Of a DNA stretch of 64,000 bases, positions 1 to 9,911 are shown piece after piece; position 1 is the stretch's first letter; each line of letters starts with the position of its first letter. The notes under the pieces were generated by a model, which did not search any database, was not told the DNA's origin, and worked only from the letters and a program-made list of their open reading frames with translations. Position numbers and translations under genes: made by a program. The DNA is from Candidatus Mediterraneibacter pullistercoris. GTDB taxonomy: Bacteria; Bacillota; Clostridia; Lachnospirales; Lachnospiraceae. The DNA is taken from NCBI GenBank assembly GCA_019116885.1, contig DXAU01000017.1, positions 109,572 through 173,571 of the forward strand. The letters run 5' to 3'.

Positions 1-1058
1 CGTTCGATCAGCTCCTTAAATGAAATCCCCGCCTCTTTCATCATGCCCGGATACCGGCTGTGGGCCGTAAATCCCGGGATCGTGTTGACCTCGTTAAAAT
101 AGATCTTTCCTTCCGGTGTCAGAAACATATCCACTCTGGCAAAATCCCGGCACTTTAACGCGCGGTATATGACAGCCGCCATATGTCTGATCTCTTCCGC
201 TTTCTCGTGGGGAATCCTTGCCGGGACATAGATATTGGACGTCTTCAGCGTATATTTTTCTTCATAGTTAAAGAAACCTTCGGATAACCCGATCTCGTCC
301 ACTTCTCCTATAAACAGTTCGCCGTTTCCAAGGACTGCGCACCCTACTTCAAATCCCGAAATCTGCTCTTCCATGACCACTTCACTGTCGTGCTCAAACG
401 CACTTTCAACAGCCGGGATCAGTTCTTCCTCAGCGCAGACTCTCGTGATGCCAAATGATGATCCGGCCCGGACTGGCTTTACGAACAGCGGATATTTAAG
501 CCTGCGCGCACATTTTCGCATCTCCTGCGCATCATAAGGCCTTGTGACTGTCACAGTCTCAGCCACCGGCACTCCTGCCGCCGCTGCGATGCGGTGAGAG
601 AGTTCTTTATCCATACCTACCGCAGAACTCAGCAGTCCGCATCCTATGACCGGGATGGCGGCCAGTTCCAACACTCCCTGTACTGTCCCGTCCTCCCCGT
701 TCTTTCCGTGCAGAATCGGAAAGGCAGCGTCTAAAGATACCATACGCGTCCCGCCTGCCTCCTGGTAACAGATGCCGTGAACCGTCCTGTCCGTACATAC
801 CCACACCGGCGTACACGTCTTGTCATTGAGCCATCGGTTCTCCGGGATATCGTCGATATTTCCCTTGTAGAGATACCATTGTCCGCTCTGGCGGCTGATG
901 CCGATCAGAACCTGTTCATAGCGCTCTGTGTCCATGTTCTCTATGACGGCGTGCGCTGACTGAAGAGACACTTCGTATTCGGTGGAACATCCGCCAAACA
1001 GTATGGCGATCCTCTTCTTTCTCCCATTCTCTGTCATTTTGTTGTCGTCCATTTTCAT
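1..1058 (-). CDS. D-alanine--D-alanine/D-serine ligase, VanG-like (3' end off window)
   Basis: Reverse translation reads MKMDDNKMTENGRKKRIAILFGGCSTEYEVSLQSAHAVIEN...FPILHGKNGEDGTVQGVLELAAIPVIGCGLLSSAVGMDKE...YPLFVKPVRAGSSFGIT...FFNYEEKYTLKTSNIYVPARIP...FNEVNTIPGFTAHSRYPGMM; Ddl-family ATP-grasp motifs. Confidence 0.85.
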   Translation of the reverse strand, partial: MKMDDNKMTENGRKKRIAILFGGCSTEYEVSLQSAHAVIENMDTERYEQVLIGISRQSGQWYLYKGNIDDIPENRWLNDKTCTPVWVCTDRTVHGICYQEAGGTRMVSLDAAFPILHGKNGEDGTVQGVLELAAIPVIGCGLLSSAVGMDKELSHRIAAAAGVPVAETVTVTRPYDAQEMRKCARRLKYPLFVKPVRAGSSFGITRVCAEEELIPAVESAFEHDSEVVMEEQISGFEVGCAVLGNGELFIGEVDEIGLSEGFFNYEEKYTLKTSNIYVPARIPHEKAEEIRHMAAVIYRALKCRDFARVDMFLTPEGKIYFNEVNTIPGFTAHSRYPGMMKEAGISFKELIE

Positions 1059-1331
1059 TTCTCCTTTTCCTCGCTGCCGGTATAGTATTCTGCCGTCCAC
1101 TCTTGCGATATGAAAATAATAACAGGATGGGATTAATGATTTTTAATGAAATCATGATGATTTAGTGTATAGAATTGTTAAGATTTTATTTAGTAACCGT
1201 GGGGATTTGTAAATGGATCAGGCTGAACTGCCGCTTTTGAAATCAGTCCACCCTGTATTGCCATACATCCAAAAGGATGATATCATACCGACATAGGTCA
1301 TGCACCAAAGGGGGCTTACAAAAGATACATT

Positions 1332-2630
1332 ATGGAATACTCATTTACGGAACTACTCTGGCTCTTTCTCATCTACTCTACACTCGGATGGATCTTTGAG
1401 GCAGTCGTGGGCACAATTAAAAACAAAAGATTTACGAACCGGGGATTCTCGACAGGACCTTTCTGTATCATCTACGGATTCTCGGCAGTCACCATGCAGG
1501 TGACACTTGCCGATCTGACAGACAATCCCATATTTCTGTTTCTTGGATGCGGGATACAGGCCACTGCCATCGAATGGTTCGCCGGCAAGATACTGGAACG
1601 CCTGAACCGTCATAAATGGTGGGATTACTCCAATAAGAGATGGAATTTTGACGGATATATCTGTCTGGAATACACGCTGCTCTGGGCGATTCTCGGGACA
1701 CTCACCGTACGGTACGGGAATACTTTTTTCCTGTTTCTCTACAAACTCATCCCCGAGCCGGTGCCCGCAGTTATCACCTGGGTGCTTGCCGCCTATGTGT
1801 GCCTCGACTCCGCCGTCTCTCTTGCAGCAGTGTTTCATCTGCGCCGCACCGGAAAAGGCAAACGTGAGCACAGCGGCACAATCTCATCTAAGTTATACCG
1901 GGCCGCACGCACTGTCATCGGCTATGTAGAACGCCGTATGGCAAAGGCTTATCCGGTGATTGAAGAAAAATCCGAAGAAATATTAAAAGAAGGAAAGTTT
2001 GCAGAAGGATGCGGCTTCTACAAACTGTTCTGGCTGTTCCTCATCGGTGCATTTTTAGGAGATATCACTGAAACGATCTTCTGCCGCCTGACTGCCGGAG
2101 TATGGATGAGCAGGAGCAGCCTTGTGTGGGGACCGTTCAGTATCGTGTGGGGGCTTGCCATTGCCCTTGCCACTGTTCTCCTGTACAAGGACAGAGAGAA
2201 ACCCGACCGGCACATCTTCCTGATCGGAACACTCCTTGGCGGCGCTTATGAGTATGCGTGCAGTGTTTTTACCGAGATCGTCTTCGGGCAGGTCTTCTGG
2301 GATTACAGCGGCATCCCGTTCAATCTTGGCGGAAGGATCAATCTCCTCTACTGCTTCTTCTGGGGAATTGCCGCCGTTGTATGGATCAAACTTCTGTATC
2401 CCCGGTTCTCCGGATGGATCGAGCGCATCCCGAAGATAGCAGGATACATAGCGACCTGGATTCTGGTCGTATTTATGGCCGCTGACATCATCGTTTCTGC
2501 AGCCGCTCTTATCCGCTATGACCAGAGAGCCGGAGGATCTGCAGCCAAAAGCGGCTGGGAGCAGATCATAGATGAGAACTTTGACGATGACAAAATAAAA
2601 CAGATCTATCCAAATGCAAAGCAAAGATAA
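1332..2630 (+). CDS. CmpB-type putative ABC-transporter membrane protein with tandem duplicated domain
   Basis: 432 aa ORF, multiple TM segments; two related blocks: FTELLWLFLIYSTLGWIFE.../FYKLFWLFLIGAFLGDITE... Confidence 0.7.
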   Translation: MEYSFTELLWLFLIYSTLGWIFEAVVGTIKNKRFTNRGFSTGPFCIIYGFSAVTMQVTLADLTDNPIFLFLGCGIQATAIEWFAGKILERLNRHKWWDYSNKRWNFDGYICLEYTLLWAILGTLTVRYGNTFFLFLYKLIPEPVPAVITWVLAAYVCLDSAVSLAAVFHLRRTGKGKREHSGTISSKLYRAARTVIGYVERRMAKAYPVIEEKSEEILKEGKFAEGCGFYKLFWLFLIGAFLGDITETIFCRLTAGVWMSRSSLVWGPFSIVWGLAIALATVLLYKDREKPDRHIFLIGTLLGGAYEYACSVFTEIVFGQVFWDYSGIPFNLGGRINLLYCFFWGIAAVVWIKLLYPRFSGWIERIPKIAGYIATWILVVFMAADIIVSAAALIRYDQRAGGSAAKSGWEQIIDENFDDDKIKQIYPNAKQR

Positions 2631-2633
2631 ACG

Positions 2634-2676
2634 AAAAAGAGGAGATTCTCAAATGTTCTGTGAATCTCCTCTTTTT
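2634..2676. terminator. Bidirectional rho-independent terminator
   Basis: aaaaagaggagattc...gaatctcctcttttt, perfect 15-bp arms between convergent genes. Confidence 0.85.
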
Positions 2677-2704
2677 CTGTTTGTTCTTATCTGCTGCCGT
2701 CCTG

Positions 2705-3922
2705 CTACAGTTCGACTTTCAGGTTCTGTTCTTTGATATTATGACGGTTGGCATATCCTGACAGGATCATGGTCAGAGCACCGTCTCCGGTGATGTTGCA
2801 GGCTGTGCCGAAGCTGTCCTGGAGTGCAAAAATGGTAAGCATCAGGGCCGTCCCTGTCTCATCAAATCCAAGCACGCCCGTGATCAGCCCGAGAGACGCC
2901 ATGACGGTTCCGCCCGGCACACCGGGAGCACCGATGGCAAATACGCCGAGAAGCAGACAGAACAGGACCATCGTTCCGACATCCGGTATCCGTCCGTATA
3001 AGATCTGTGATACTGTCATGACAAAAAACACCTCGGTCAGCACGGAACCGCAGAGATGGATATTTGCAAACAGCGGGATGCCGAAATCTACCATGTCATC
3101 CCTGAGCGGCGGCTCTGATTTCTTCGCACAGCGGAGCGCGACTGCAAGCGTTGCCGCAGAAGACATCGTACCAATGGCGGTAATATATGCCGGTCCATAG
3201 TTTCTGATGACTTTCAGCGGATTGCTCCCCGAGTAGATGCCTGCGGCAATGTAGAGCACAGCCATCCACAGATAATGTCCTGCCATAACGATCAGCACGA
3301 CCTGGATGAACACCGGAAGCTGCTTTGTGATCGTCCCCTCATAGGAGAGTCCGCAGAATGTAAACCCGATAAATACCGGAAGGATCGGAATCACGACTCT
3401 GGTCACGACTTCCAGCACGATCTTCTGAAATTCTTCCAACAGGTTCGTCATCGTCACAGCATTCGTCCACGTGCATGCCAGTCCTAAGAGCACGGACAGT
3501 ACGAGGGCGCTCATCACCGACATGATCTGCGGGATCTCAAGCTGGAACACGACCTCCGGCAGTTCTTTCAGACCTTCTACTTCTGATACGATGGACAGAT
3601 GGGGGATGATCCCGTAGCCTGCCGCCATGGAAAGAAACGCCGCCAGAATGGAGGACAGATACGCGCAGAAAAGCGCCACGCCCAGCATCCGTGAGGCGCT
3701 CTTTCCAAGCCTCGTGATCGACGGCGCGATAAAGCCGATGACAATCAGAGGCACACAGAAATTAATCAGCTCTGACAAAATAAATCTTACAGTTACAACA
3801 ACATTCATCAAGGCGTCTCCTGCAGCTTTCATGGACTCCATTCCTGCAAGCTGCCCGACGATGATTCCGAACACCACTCCCACGAGCAGTTTAAACGGAA
3901 GACTGGTGAATACTTTCTTCAT
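2705..3922 (-). CDS. Dicarboxylate/amino acid:cation symporter (DAACS family)
   Basis: 405 aa, MKKVFTSLPFKLLVGVVFGIIVGQ..., GTMSSAATLAVAL and GAPGVPGGTVMASLG motifs. Confidence 0.85.
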   Translation of the reverse strand: MKKVFTSLPFKLLVGVVFGIIVGQLAGMESMKAAGDALMNVVVTVRFILSELINFCVPLIVIGFIAPSITRLGKSASRMLGVALFCAYLSSILAAFLSMAAGYGIIPHLSIVSEVEGLKELPEVVFQLEIPQIMSVMSALVLSVLLGLACTWTNAVTMTNLLEEFQKIVLEVVTRVVIPILPVFIGFTFCGLSYEGTITKQLPVFIQVVLIVMAGHYLWMAVLYIAAGIYSGSNPLKVIRNYGPAYITAIGTMSSAATLAVALRCAKKSEPPLRDDMVDFGIPLFANIHLCGSVLTEVFFVMTVSQILYGRIPDVGTMVLFCLLLGVFAIGAPGVPGGTVMASLGLITGVLGFDETGTALMLTIFALQDSFGTACNITGDGALTMILSGYANRHNIKEQNLKVEL

Positions 3923-4043
3923 TTGAAATCCTCTCTTCTTCTCAGTTTATAATATGCCGCCCTATTATAATCGATATATGTGTCTCTGGCAATAGTTATT
4001 ATTTCCATATTGGATACAGTAACAGCCCCATGGCTGAATCGGC

Positions 4044-4071
4044 TTGACAAAAGTCATATCTGTGTTACGAT
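4044..4071 (+). promoter_or_regulatory. Candidate sigma-A promoter for proB
   Basis: TTGACA-N16-TACGAT upstream of proB. Confidence 0.55.
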
Positions 4072-4129
4072 ATCACAGTAAGTGTCCGCACACAGAGCGC
4101 GGGCAGATCAGTTCTAAAGGAGTAAGACA

Positions 4130-4933
4130 ATGGCACTTTATAATAACAGGATCGTAGTAAAAGTAGGAACTTCAACACTCACAAATGATGCGGGAAAGAG
4201 CGATCTTCGCGCCACGGACCGCCTCGTCTGCACGCTGGCCGATATCCATAATATGGGATATGAGGTCATCCTTGTCTCCTCGGGCGCTATTGCCGTGGGG
4301 AGAAACAAGCTGAACATGCAGGGCAGACCGGACAGTAACACTATGCGCATGAAGCAGGCCGCAGCCGCAGTCGGCCAGTGCAGCCTGATGTATCTGTACG
4401 ACAAGTTCTTCGGGGATTATGACAAGACTGTTGCCCAGATCCTCCTCAATGCAGAAGATATCGAGCAGGAGGAAAAAAAGGAAAATCTGACAAATACATT
4501 TGATGCGCTTCTTGAAATGGGCGTGATCCCAATTGTAAATGAAAATGACTCTGTAAGCTACACCGAGATCGAGTCCGAGGACAGGCTGTTCGGAGACAAC
4601 GACATGCTCTCCTCAGTCGTGGCTGTCCTGTGCCGGGCGAAACGCCTTGTCATCTTGTCCGATATTGACGGCTTCTACGACAGTGATCCCCGTCTGCACC
4701 CCAATGCAGAACTCATCGAGCAGATTGATACGATCGATGAAAGCGTCTATTCCCTCGCAGGAGGCGCCGGTTCAAGAAGAGGCACAGGGGGCATGCGCAC
4801 AAAACTGCAGGCTGCGCAGCTTGCCACTTCGCAGGGTATCGATACGATCGTAACGAACGGGAAGCGCCCGGAGGCCCTTTACGACATTGTCAGGGGCGGA
4901 AAAGCCGGCACACTGTTTACCGGGAAGATATAG
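4130..4933 (+). CDS. proB: Glutamate 5-kinase, short form without PUA domain
   Basis: RIVVKVGTSTLTN, VSSGAIAVG, NENDSVS, LSDIDGFYDSDPR, GTGGMRTKLQAA motifs; 267 aa. Confidence 0.95.
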   Translation: MALYNNRIVVKVGTSTLTNDAGKSDLRATDRLVCTLADIHNMGYEVILVSSGAIAVGRNKLNMQGRPDSNTMRMKQAAAAVGQCSLMYLYDKFFGDYDKTVAQILLNAEDIEQEEKKENLTNTFDALLEMGVIPIVNENDSVSYTEIESEDRLFGDNDMLSSVVAVLCRAKRLVILSDIDGFYDSDPRLHPNAELIEQIDTIDESVYSLAGGAGSRRGTGGMRTKLQAAQLATSQGIDTIVTNGKRPEALYDIVRGGKAGTLFTGKI

Positions 4934-4937
4934 TGTG

Positions 4938-5504
4938 TCAGTTCTGTTCAGGAAATACAGCCTTCTCCAGGGTGAGAAGGCTGATTTTTTTCTCAATCCC
5001 TCCGGCATAGCCAGTCAGACTGCCGTCCGTACCAAGCACCCGGTGGCAGGGTACGATAACAGACACAGGATTGTGTCCCACTGCGCCGCCCACCGCCTGG
5101 GCCGACATTGTCTCAATTCCTCTCTGAGCCGCGATCTCACGCGCGATCTCCTTGTAGGTCGTTGTCTGTCCGTAGGGAATCTTCAAGAGAATCTCCCAGA
5201 CCGAACGGCGGAACTCACTTCCTATTAGATGAAGCGGCGGAGTGAAGCCAGGCTCCTGACCGTCAAAATAAAGATCCAGCCACTTTACCGTCTGTTCCAA
5301 AACAGCAGATCTTTCCGCCACTTTATTTGCGTCTGTTACTCTCTCTGCCCTCATCTCTGCTCCCTGTTCCCTTGTAACTCTGTCTCTGAGTATTTCACCG
5401 CCAAAATACTTCTGTCCGTCGAACCACAGCCCTGTGAGTCCCTCTCCATCACAGGCAAGAGTGATCCCGCCAAGCGGCGAGTCATAATGACAGATATCGT
5501 GCAT
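4938..5504 (-). CDS. Methylated-DNA--[protein]-cysteine S-methyltransferase
   Basis: Active-site VIVPCHRVLG and YGQTTTYKEIA motifs. Confidence 0.93.
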   Translation of the reverse strand: MHDICHYDSPLGGITLACDGEGLTGLWFDGQKYFGGEILRDRVTREQGAEMRAERVTDANKVAERSAVLEQTVKWLDLYFDGQEPGFTPPLHLIGSEFRRSVWEILLKIPYGQTTTYKEIAREIAAQRGIETMSAQAVGGAVGHNPVSVIVPCHRVLGTDGSLTGYAGGIEKKISLLTLEKAVFPEQN

Positions 5505-5525
5505 GATTTGCCCTCCTCCTTTTTC

Positions 5526-6287
5526 TCAGCGAGACTCCAGAAAACTCTCCACTGCACGGTTAAACTCCCTGTGCTCCTCTTTCGCGATAAAATGAGTTCC
5601 GTGCAGAACCCGGATCTTTGCATTTGGAAGGCTCGCATAGATCAGCCTCGTGTGCTCGTCCTTTATCATATCTCTGTCTCCGGCAATGACCAGCTTCTTC
5701 ATATTTATGAAATCCGGATCTTTATTTTCAGACAGCTCCTCCGGACGGATATTCGGATCATTGACCATCAGCCTGAGCATCTCTGCATTTTTCCGCGCTT
5801 TTTCGGAAAATGAAGCTCCACCGTCTTTCTTCCCGGACTTTTTGGCAGACAGTATTTCCCCGAAAGCAGCAAAAGCAGATGCCATCCGGCATCCGAAGAC
5901 AATCGGGATCTGTGTAGACGGCTTTACACCCGACGCGTCCAGGTTTGCCCCGTTTAAGATCAGATGGTCTACCCGCTCCGGATACTTCAGGGCAAAGATA
6001 AGAGCGATGTTTCCACCGTCTGAGAAGCCCAGGATATGCGCCCTGTCAATACGCTGCTCATCCATAAAATCATGCAGATCCTCAGCAAACTGTCGGATAG
6101 TAAAGGGCTTCTCCCCTCGGGGCGACTGCCCGTGTCCGCGGGTGTCCAGAGCAATCACACGATACCTGCTCTTAAAATATTCGATCTGATGCTCAAAGTA
6201 ACTGCCGTCCTCCCCGTTGCCGTGAAGGAGGATGAGCGGTGTGCCTGAGCCCTGTTCTGTATAGTGAAGTGCGATATCCGTAGCCAT
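5526..6287 (-). CDS. Alpha/beta hydrolase
   Basis: LILLHGNGEDGSYF, ALDTRGHGQS, LGFSDGGNIAL nucleophile elbow. Confidence 0.88.
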   Translation of the reverse strand: MATDIALHYTEQGSGTPLILLHGNGEDGSYFEHQIEYFKSRYRVIALDTRGHGQSPRGEKPFTIRQFAEDLHDFMDEQRIDRAHILGFSDGGNIALIFALKYPERVDHLILNGANLDASGVKPSTQIPIVFGCRMASAFAAFGEILSAKKSGKKDGGASFSEKARKNAEMLRLMVNDPNIRPEELSENKDPDFINMKKLVIAGDRDMIKDEHTRLIYASLPNAKIRVLHGTHFIAKEEHREFNRAVESFLESR

Positions 6288-6517
6288 GTCGTATCACCTG
6301 TCCTGCCCTTTCTATATGGCATGCATAAGCAGCCTGCCAGATGAAATTATTATAATACAGATAGCTTGAAAAATCTATCCGAAGGCAGCTTTAGCAAATT
6401 CGTATTTATCGGACTGGGAAAGTGTCCGCCAATAAATAATAATATCCGAAAACGCAGAGAAATCGTTTTAAAAGGGAACGTAGTCGAGAAAGCTCCGGTT
6501 TTGTTCCTTCCGTCTGG

Positions 6518-6709
6518 AATTCAGGTTTCGGGATGAGAAAGAAAGCAGCCGGGAGGTATGTATTGTGTACGCACCGTTGGAGCCGCACCGGCACTTGGAG
6601 CGCGTCCTTTGCGCTCCTACGTACCGCTGTGCGGCGACCGAGTGAAAACGTGTGCGCTAGCAATACATACCTCCCGGCGGATATTTTGTCAATCTGATAA
6701 ACCTGAATT
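6518..6709. repeat. Long imperfect inverted-repeat (hairpin) element abutting carB stop
   Basis: Outer arms aattcaggttt/aaacctgaatt (6518-6528/6699-6709), 18-bp perfect arms gccgggaggtatgtattg (6548-6565)/caatacatacctcccggc (6661-6678), inner arms gccgcac/gtgcggc and ggagcgc/gcgctcc. Confidence 0.75.
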
Positions 6710-6710
6710 T

Positions 6711-9700
6711 CTACACCGTCGCAATATCGATAAGCGTCAGTTTCTTGATATCCGTATTCTCAAGACTTGTAATCAGCGCCTCCGCAGTGTCGATCGCGGT
6801 CAGAACGTTGACGCCTGTCTCAATGGCATTTCTGCGGATGACGAATCCGTCCTTGGAGTGCTCCGCGCCCTGTGCCGGGATATCGATGACAAGGTCGATC
6901 TTATGACCCAGGATCAGATCGAGAAGGTTCGGTGACTCCTGCTCGATCTTACGCACCGGCGTCGCCTTTACTCCCGCCTCGTTAAGGGCTCTTGCTGTTC
7001 CGCTGGTGGCGAAGATGTGATATCCGATATTCGCAAATCTGCGCCCGATCTCCACAGCCTCCGGCTGATCCGCGTCGCGGACCGTCATAATCATATTCTT
7101 GAACTTCGGCAGCTTGATGCCTGCGCCGATAAACGCTTTGTAAAGAGCCTCATCGAATGTTTTCGCGATGCCCAGGCACTCGCCTGTTGACTTCATCTCT
7201 GGCCCGAGGCTGATATCCGCTCCCCTGATCTTCTCGAAAGAGAACACCGGCATCTTGACAGCCACATAGTCTGCCTCCGGCTGAAGGCCCGGCGTGTAGC
7301 CCAGCTCTTTGATCGTCTTCCCGATGATGACCTGTGTCGCCAAAGGCACAATAGGGATTCCCGTCACCTTGCTGATATAGGGCACGGTACGGCTGGAACG
7401 GGGGTTGACCTCGATTACGTAGACGTCATCCTCTCCGCAGACTATAAACTGGATGTTGATCATACCGATGACATGGAGGGATTTTGCAAGTCTTCTTGTA
7501 TACTCCGCGATCTTTGCTTTCGCGCTTTCTGTCAGGCTCTGTGCCGGATAGACAGAAATACTGTCTCCGGAGTGGATGCCGGCACGCTCGATATGCTCCA
7601 TGACACCCGGAATCAGAATATCCGTGCCGTCGCACACAGCATCGACCTCGATCTCCTTGCCCTGCAGGTATTTATCCACGAGGATCGGGTGATCCTGGGC
7701 GATCCGGTTGATGATGCCGATGAACTGGTCGATGTCATGGTCATTGATGGCAATCTGCATGCCCTGTCCGCCGAGCACATAGGACGGGCGCACAAGAACC
7801 GGATAACCAAGACGGTTTGCCACTTCTTTCGCTTCTTCTGCTGTGAACACAGTGCCGCCGGTCGGACGCGGGATCCCGCACTCTTCCAGGATATCGTCAA
7901 AGAGCTCCCTGTCCTCTGCCTTATCTACATTTTCTGCGGAAGTACCAAGGATCGGCACTCCCATCTTCATGAGGGCTTCTGTCAGCTTGATAGCCGTCTG
8001 TCCGCCGAACTGTACGACGGCTCCGTCCGGCTTTTCGATATCTACAATGCTCTCCACGTCCTCTGGTGTGAGCGGCTCAAAATACAGCTTGTCCGCGATA
8101 TCGAAGTCCGTACTTACAGTCTCCGGGTTATTGTTGACGATAATCGTCTCATATCCCGCTTTGGCAAATGCCCAGGTACAGTGTACAGAGCAGAAATCGA
8201 ACTCGATCCCCTGACCAATGCGGATCGGGCCGGAGCCAAGCACGAGAACTTTTTTCTTATCCCCGGTCTTCTCCACTTCGTTCTCACTGCCGTATACAGA
8301 ATAATAGTAAGGCGTCTCCGCCGCAAACTCTGCCGCGCATGTATCCACGATCTTGTACGCCGCAACAATGCCGTTTGCATGGCGCATGTCATGGATCTCA
8401 CGCTCACTCTTTCCTGTCAGGCGTGCGATCACATTGTCCGGGAACTCGATGCGCTTCGCTTCTCTTAAAAGGTCAGCAGTGAGTTCCTGCGTTTTCAGTG
8501 CATTTTCCATTTCCACGATGATGGCAAATTTATCGATGAACCATTTATCTACTTTCGTGATATTGTAGATCGTATCATAATCAATTCCTCTGCGGACCGC
8601 CTCCGCGATCTTCCACATACGCATGTCATCTACTTTTTGGAGCTGCTCTAAAAGATCATCTTCAGACAAATCTGTAAAATCATAGGACATCAGGCTGTCC
8701 ACATGCTGTTCCAGAGAACGGATCGCTTTCATCAGAGCGCCCTCAAAATTATCGCAGATACTCATAACCTCTCCGGTTGCCTTCATCTGCGTAGTAAGAG
8801 TTCTCTTGGCGCTGATGAATTTATCAAATGGCAGACGCGGAAGTTTTACAACCACGTAATCAAGCATCGGCTCGAAGCTTGCGTATGTCTTCTGTGTGAT
8901 GGCATTCTTGATCTCATCCAGCGTATAGCCAAGCGCAATCTTCGCTGAAACCTTTGCGATCGGATACCCCGTCGCCTTGGACGCCAGTGCGGAAGAACGG
9001 CTCACCCGGGGATTCACCTCGATCACGCAGTATTCAAACGTATCCGGGTTCAGCGCATACTGCACGTTGCATCCGCCTGTGATCTTCAGCTCACTGATAA
9101 TATTCAGCGCGGAAGTACGGAGCATCTGATACTCCTTGTCGCCCAGTGTCTGTGACGGAGCCACGACGATACTGTCTCCGGTATGGACGCCGACCGGGTC
9201 GATATTCTCCATATTACATACGGTGATACAGTTGCCTGCACTGTCACGCATCACCTCGTACTCAATTTCTTTCCATCCGGCGATGCAGCGCTCCACGAGC
9301 ACCTGTCCCACGCGGGAGAGACGGAGGCCGTTCTCCAGAATCTCTACGAGCTGCTGTGAGTCATGGGCGATACCGCCGCCGCTGCCGCCCAGCGTATATG
9401 CAGGACGGAGCACGACCGGGTAGCCGATCTTATTGGCAAATGCAAGGCCGTCGTCCACACTTTCCACGACGAGAGAAGCTGCAACAGGTTCTCCGATCTT
9501 CTCCATTGTCGCCTTGAATTCCAGACGGTCCTCTGCCTTTTTGATCGTCTCCGATGTCGTTCCGATCAGGCGCACGCCGTTCTCACGCAGGAATCCTGCC
9601 TCTTCAAGTTCCATGGCAAGGTTCAGGCCCGCCTGTCCGCCCAGAGTAGGAAGCACGCTGTCCGGCTTTTCTTTCTTGATGAGCTGCTCGACCACTTCCA

Positions 9701-9911
9701 CGGTCAGAGGTTCAATGTATACACTGTCTGCGATATCTTTATCTGTCATAATCGTGGCAGGGTTGGAGTTTAAAAGAATGACCTCGATGCCTTCTTCTTT
9801 GAGGGAACGGCATGCCTGGGTTCCCGCATAGTCAAACTCCGCCGCCTGTCCGATGACGATCGGACCGGAACCGATGACCAGAACTTTCTTAATACTTAAA
9901 TCTCTTGGCAT
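6711..9911 (-). CDS. carB: Carbamoyl-phosphate synthase large chain
   Basis: 1066 aa, MPRDLSIKKVLVIGSGPIVIGQAAEFDYAG..., duplicated ATP-grasp halves. Confidence 0.98.
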   Translation of the reverse strand: MPRDLSIKKVLVIGSGPIVIGQAAEFDYAGTQACRSLKEEGIEVILLNSNPATIMTDKDIADSVYIEPLTVEVVEQLIKKEKPDSVLPTLGGQAGLNLAMELEEAGFLRENGVRLIGTTSETIKKAEDRLEFKATMEKIGEPVAASLVVESVDDGLAFANKIGYPVVLRPAYTLGGSGGGIAHDSQQLVEILENGLRLSRVGQVLVERCIAGWKEIEYEVMRDSAGNCITVCNMENIDPVGVHTGDSIVVAPSQTLGDKEYQMLRTSALNIISELKITGGCNVQYALNPDTFEYCVIEVNPRVSRSSALASKATGYPIAKVSAKIALGYTLDEIKNAITQKTYASFEPMLDYVVVKLPRLPFDKFISAKRTLTTQMKATGEVMSICDNFEGALMKAIRSLEQHVDSLMSYDFTDLSEDDLLEQLQKVDDMRMWKIAEAVRRGIDYDTIYNITKVDKWFIDKFAIIVEMENALKTQELTADLLREAKRIEFPDNVIARLTGKSEREIHDMRHANGIVAAYKIVDTCAAEFAAETPYYYSVYGSENEVEKTGDKKKVLVLGSGPIRIGQGIEFDFCSVHCTWAFAKAGYETIIVNNNPETVSTDFDIADKLYFEPLTPEDVESIVDIEKPDGAVVQFGGQTAIKLTEALMKMGVPILGTSAENVDKAEDRELFDDILEECGIPRPTGGTVFTAEEAKEVANRLGYPVLVRPSYVLGGQGMQIAINDHDIDQFIGIINRIAQDHPILVDKYLQGKEIEVDAVCDGTDILIPGVMEHIERAGIHSGDSISVYPAQSLTESAKAKIAEYTRRLAKSLHVIGMINIQFIVCGEDDVYVIEVNPRSSRTVPYISKVTGIPIVPLATQVIIGKTIKELGYTPGLQPEADYVAVKMPVFSFEKIRGADISLGPEMKSTGECLGIAKTFDEALYKAFIGAGIKLPKFKNMIMTVRDADQPEAVEIGRRFANIGYHIFATSGTARALNEAGVKATPVRKIEQESPNLLDLILGHKIDLVIDIPAQGAEHSKDGFVIRRNAIETGVNVLTAIDTAEALITSLENTDIKKLTLIDIATV

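Noticed and set aside
1353-1871. Long antisense ORFs opposite clear genes (also 7473-8468, 11535-12476, 41418-42455, 51534-52439, 58988-59809)
   Set aside because: Each is antisense to a strongly recognisable CDS and is best explained as shadow reading frames in GC-moderate coding sequence.
4130-4933. Short proB without PUA domain and without proA next to it as an anomaly
   Set aside because: PUA-less glutamate 5-kinases are common in Firmicutes, and proA may be elsewhere.
6406-6935. ORFs 6406-6663 (-) and 6558-6935 (+)
   Set aside because: Generated by the inverted-repeat element and by antisense of carB; no RBS or family motifs.
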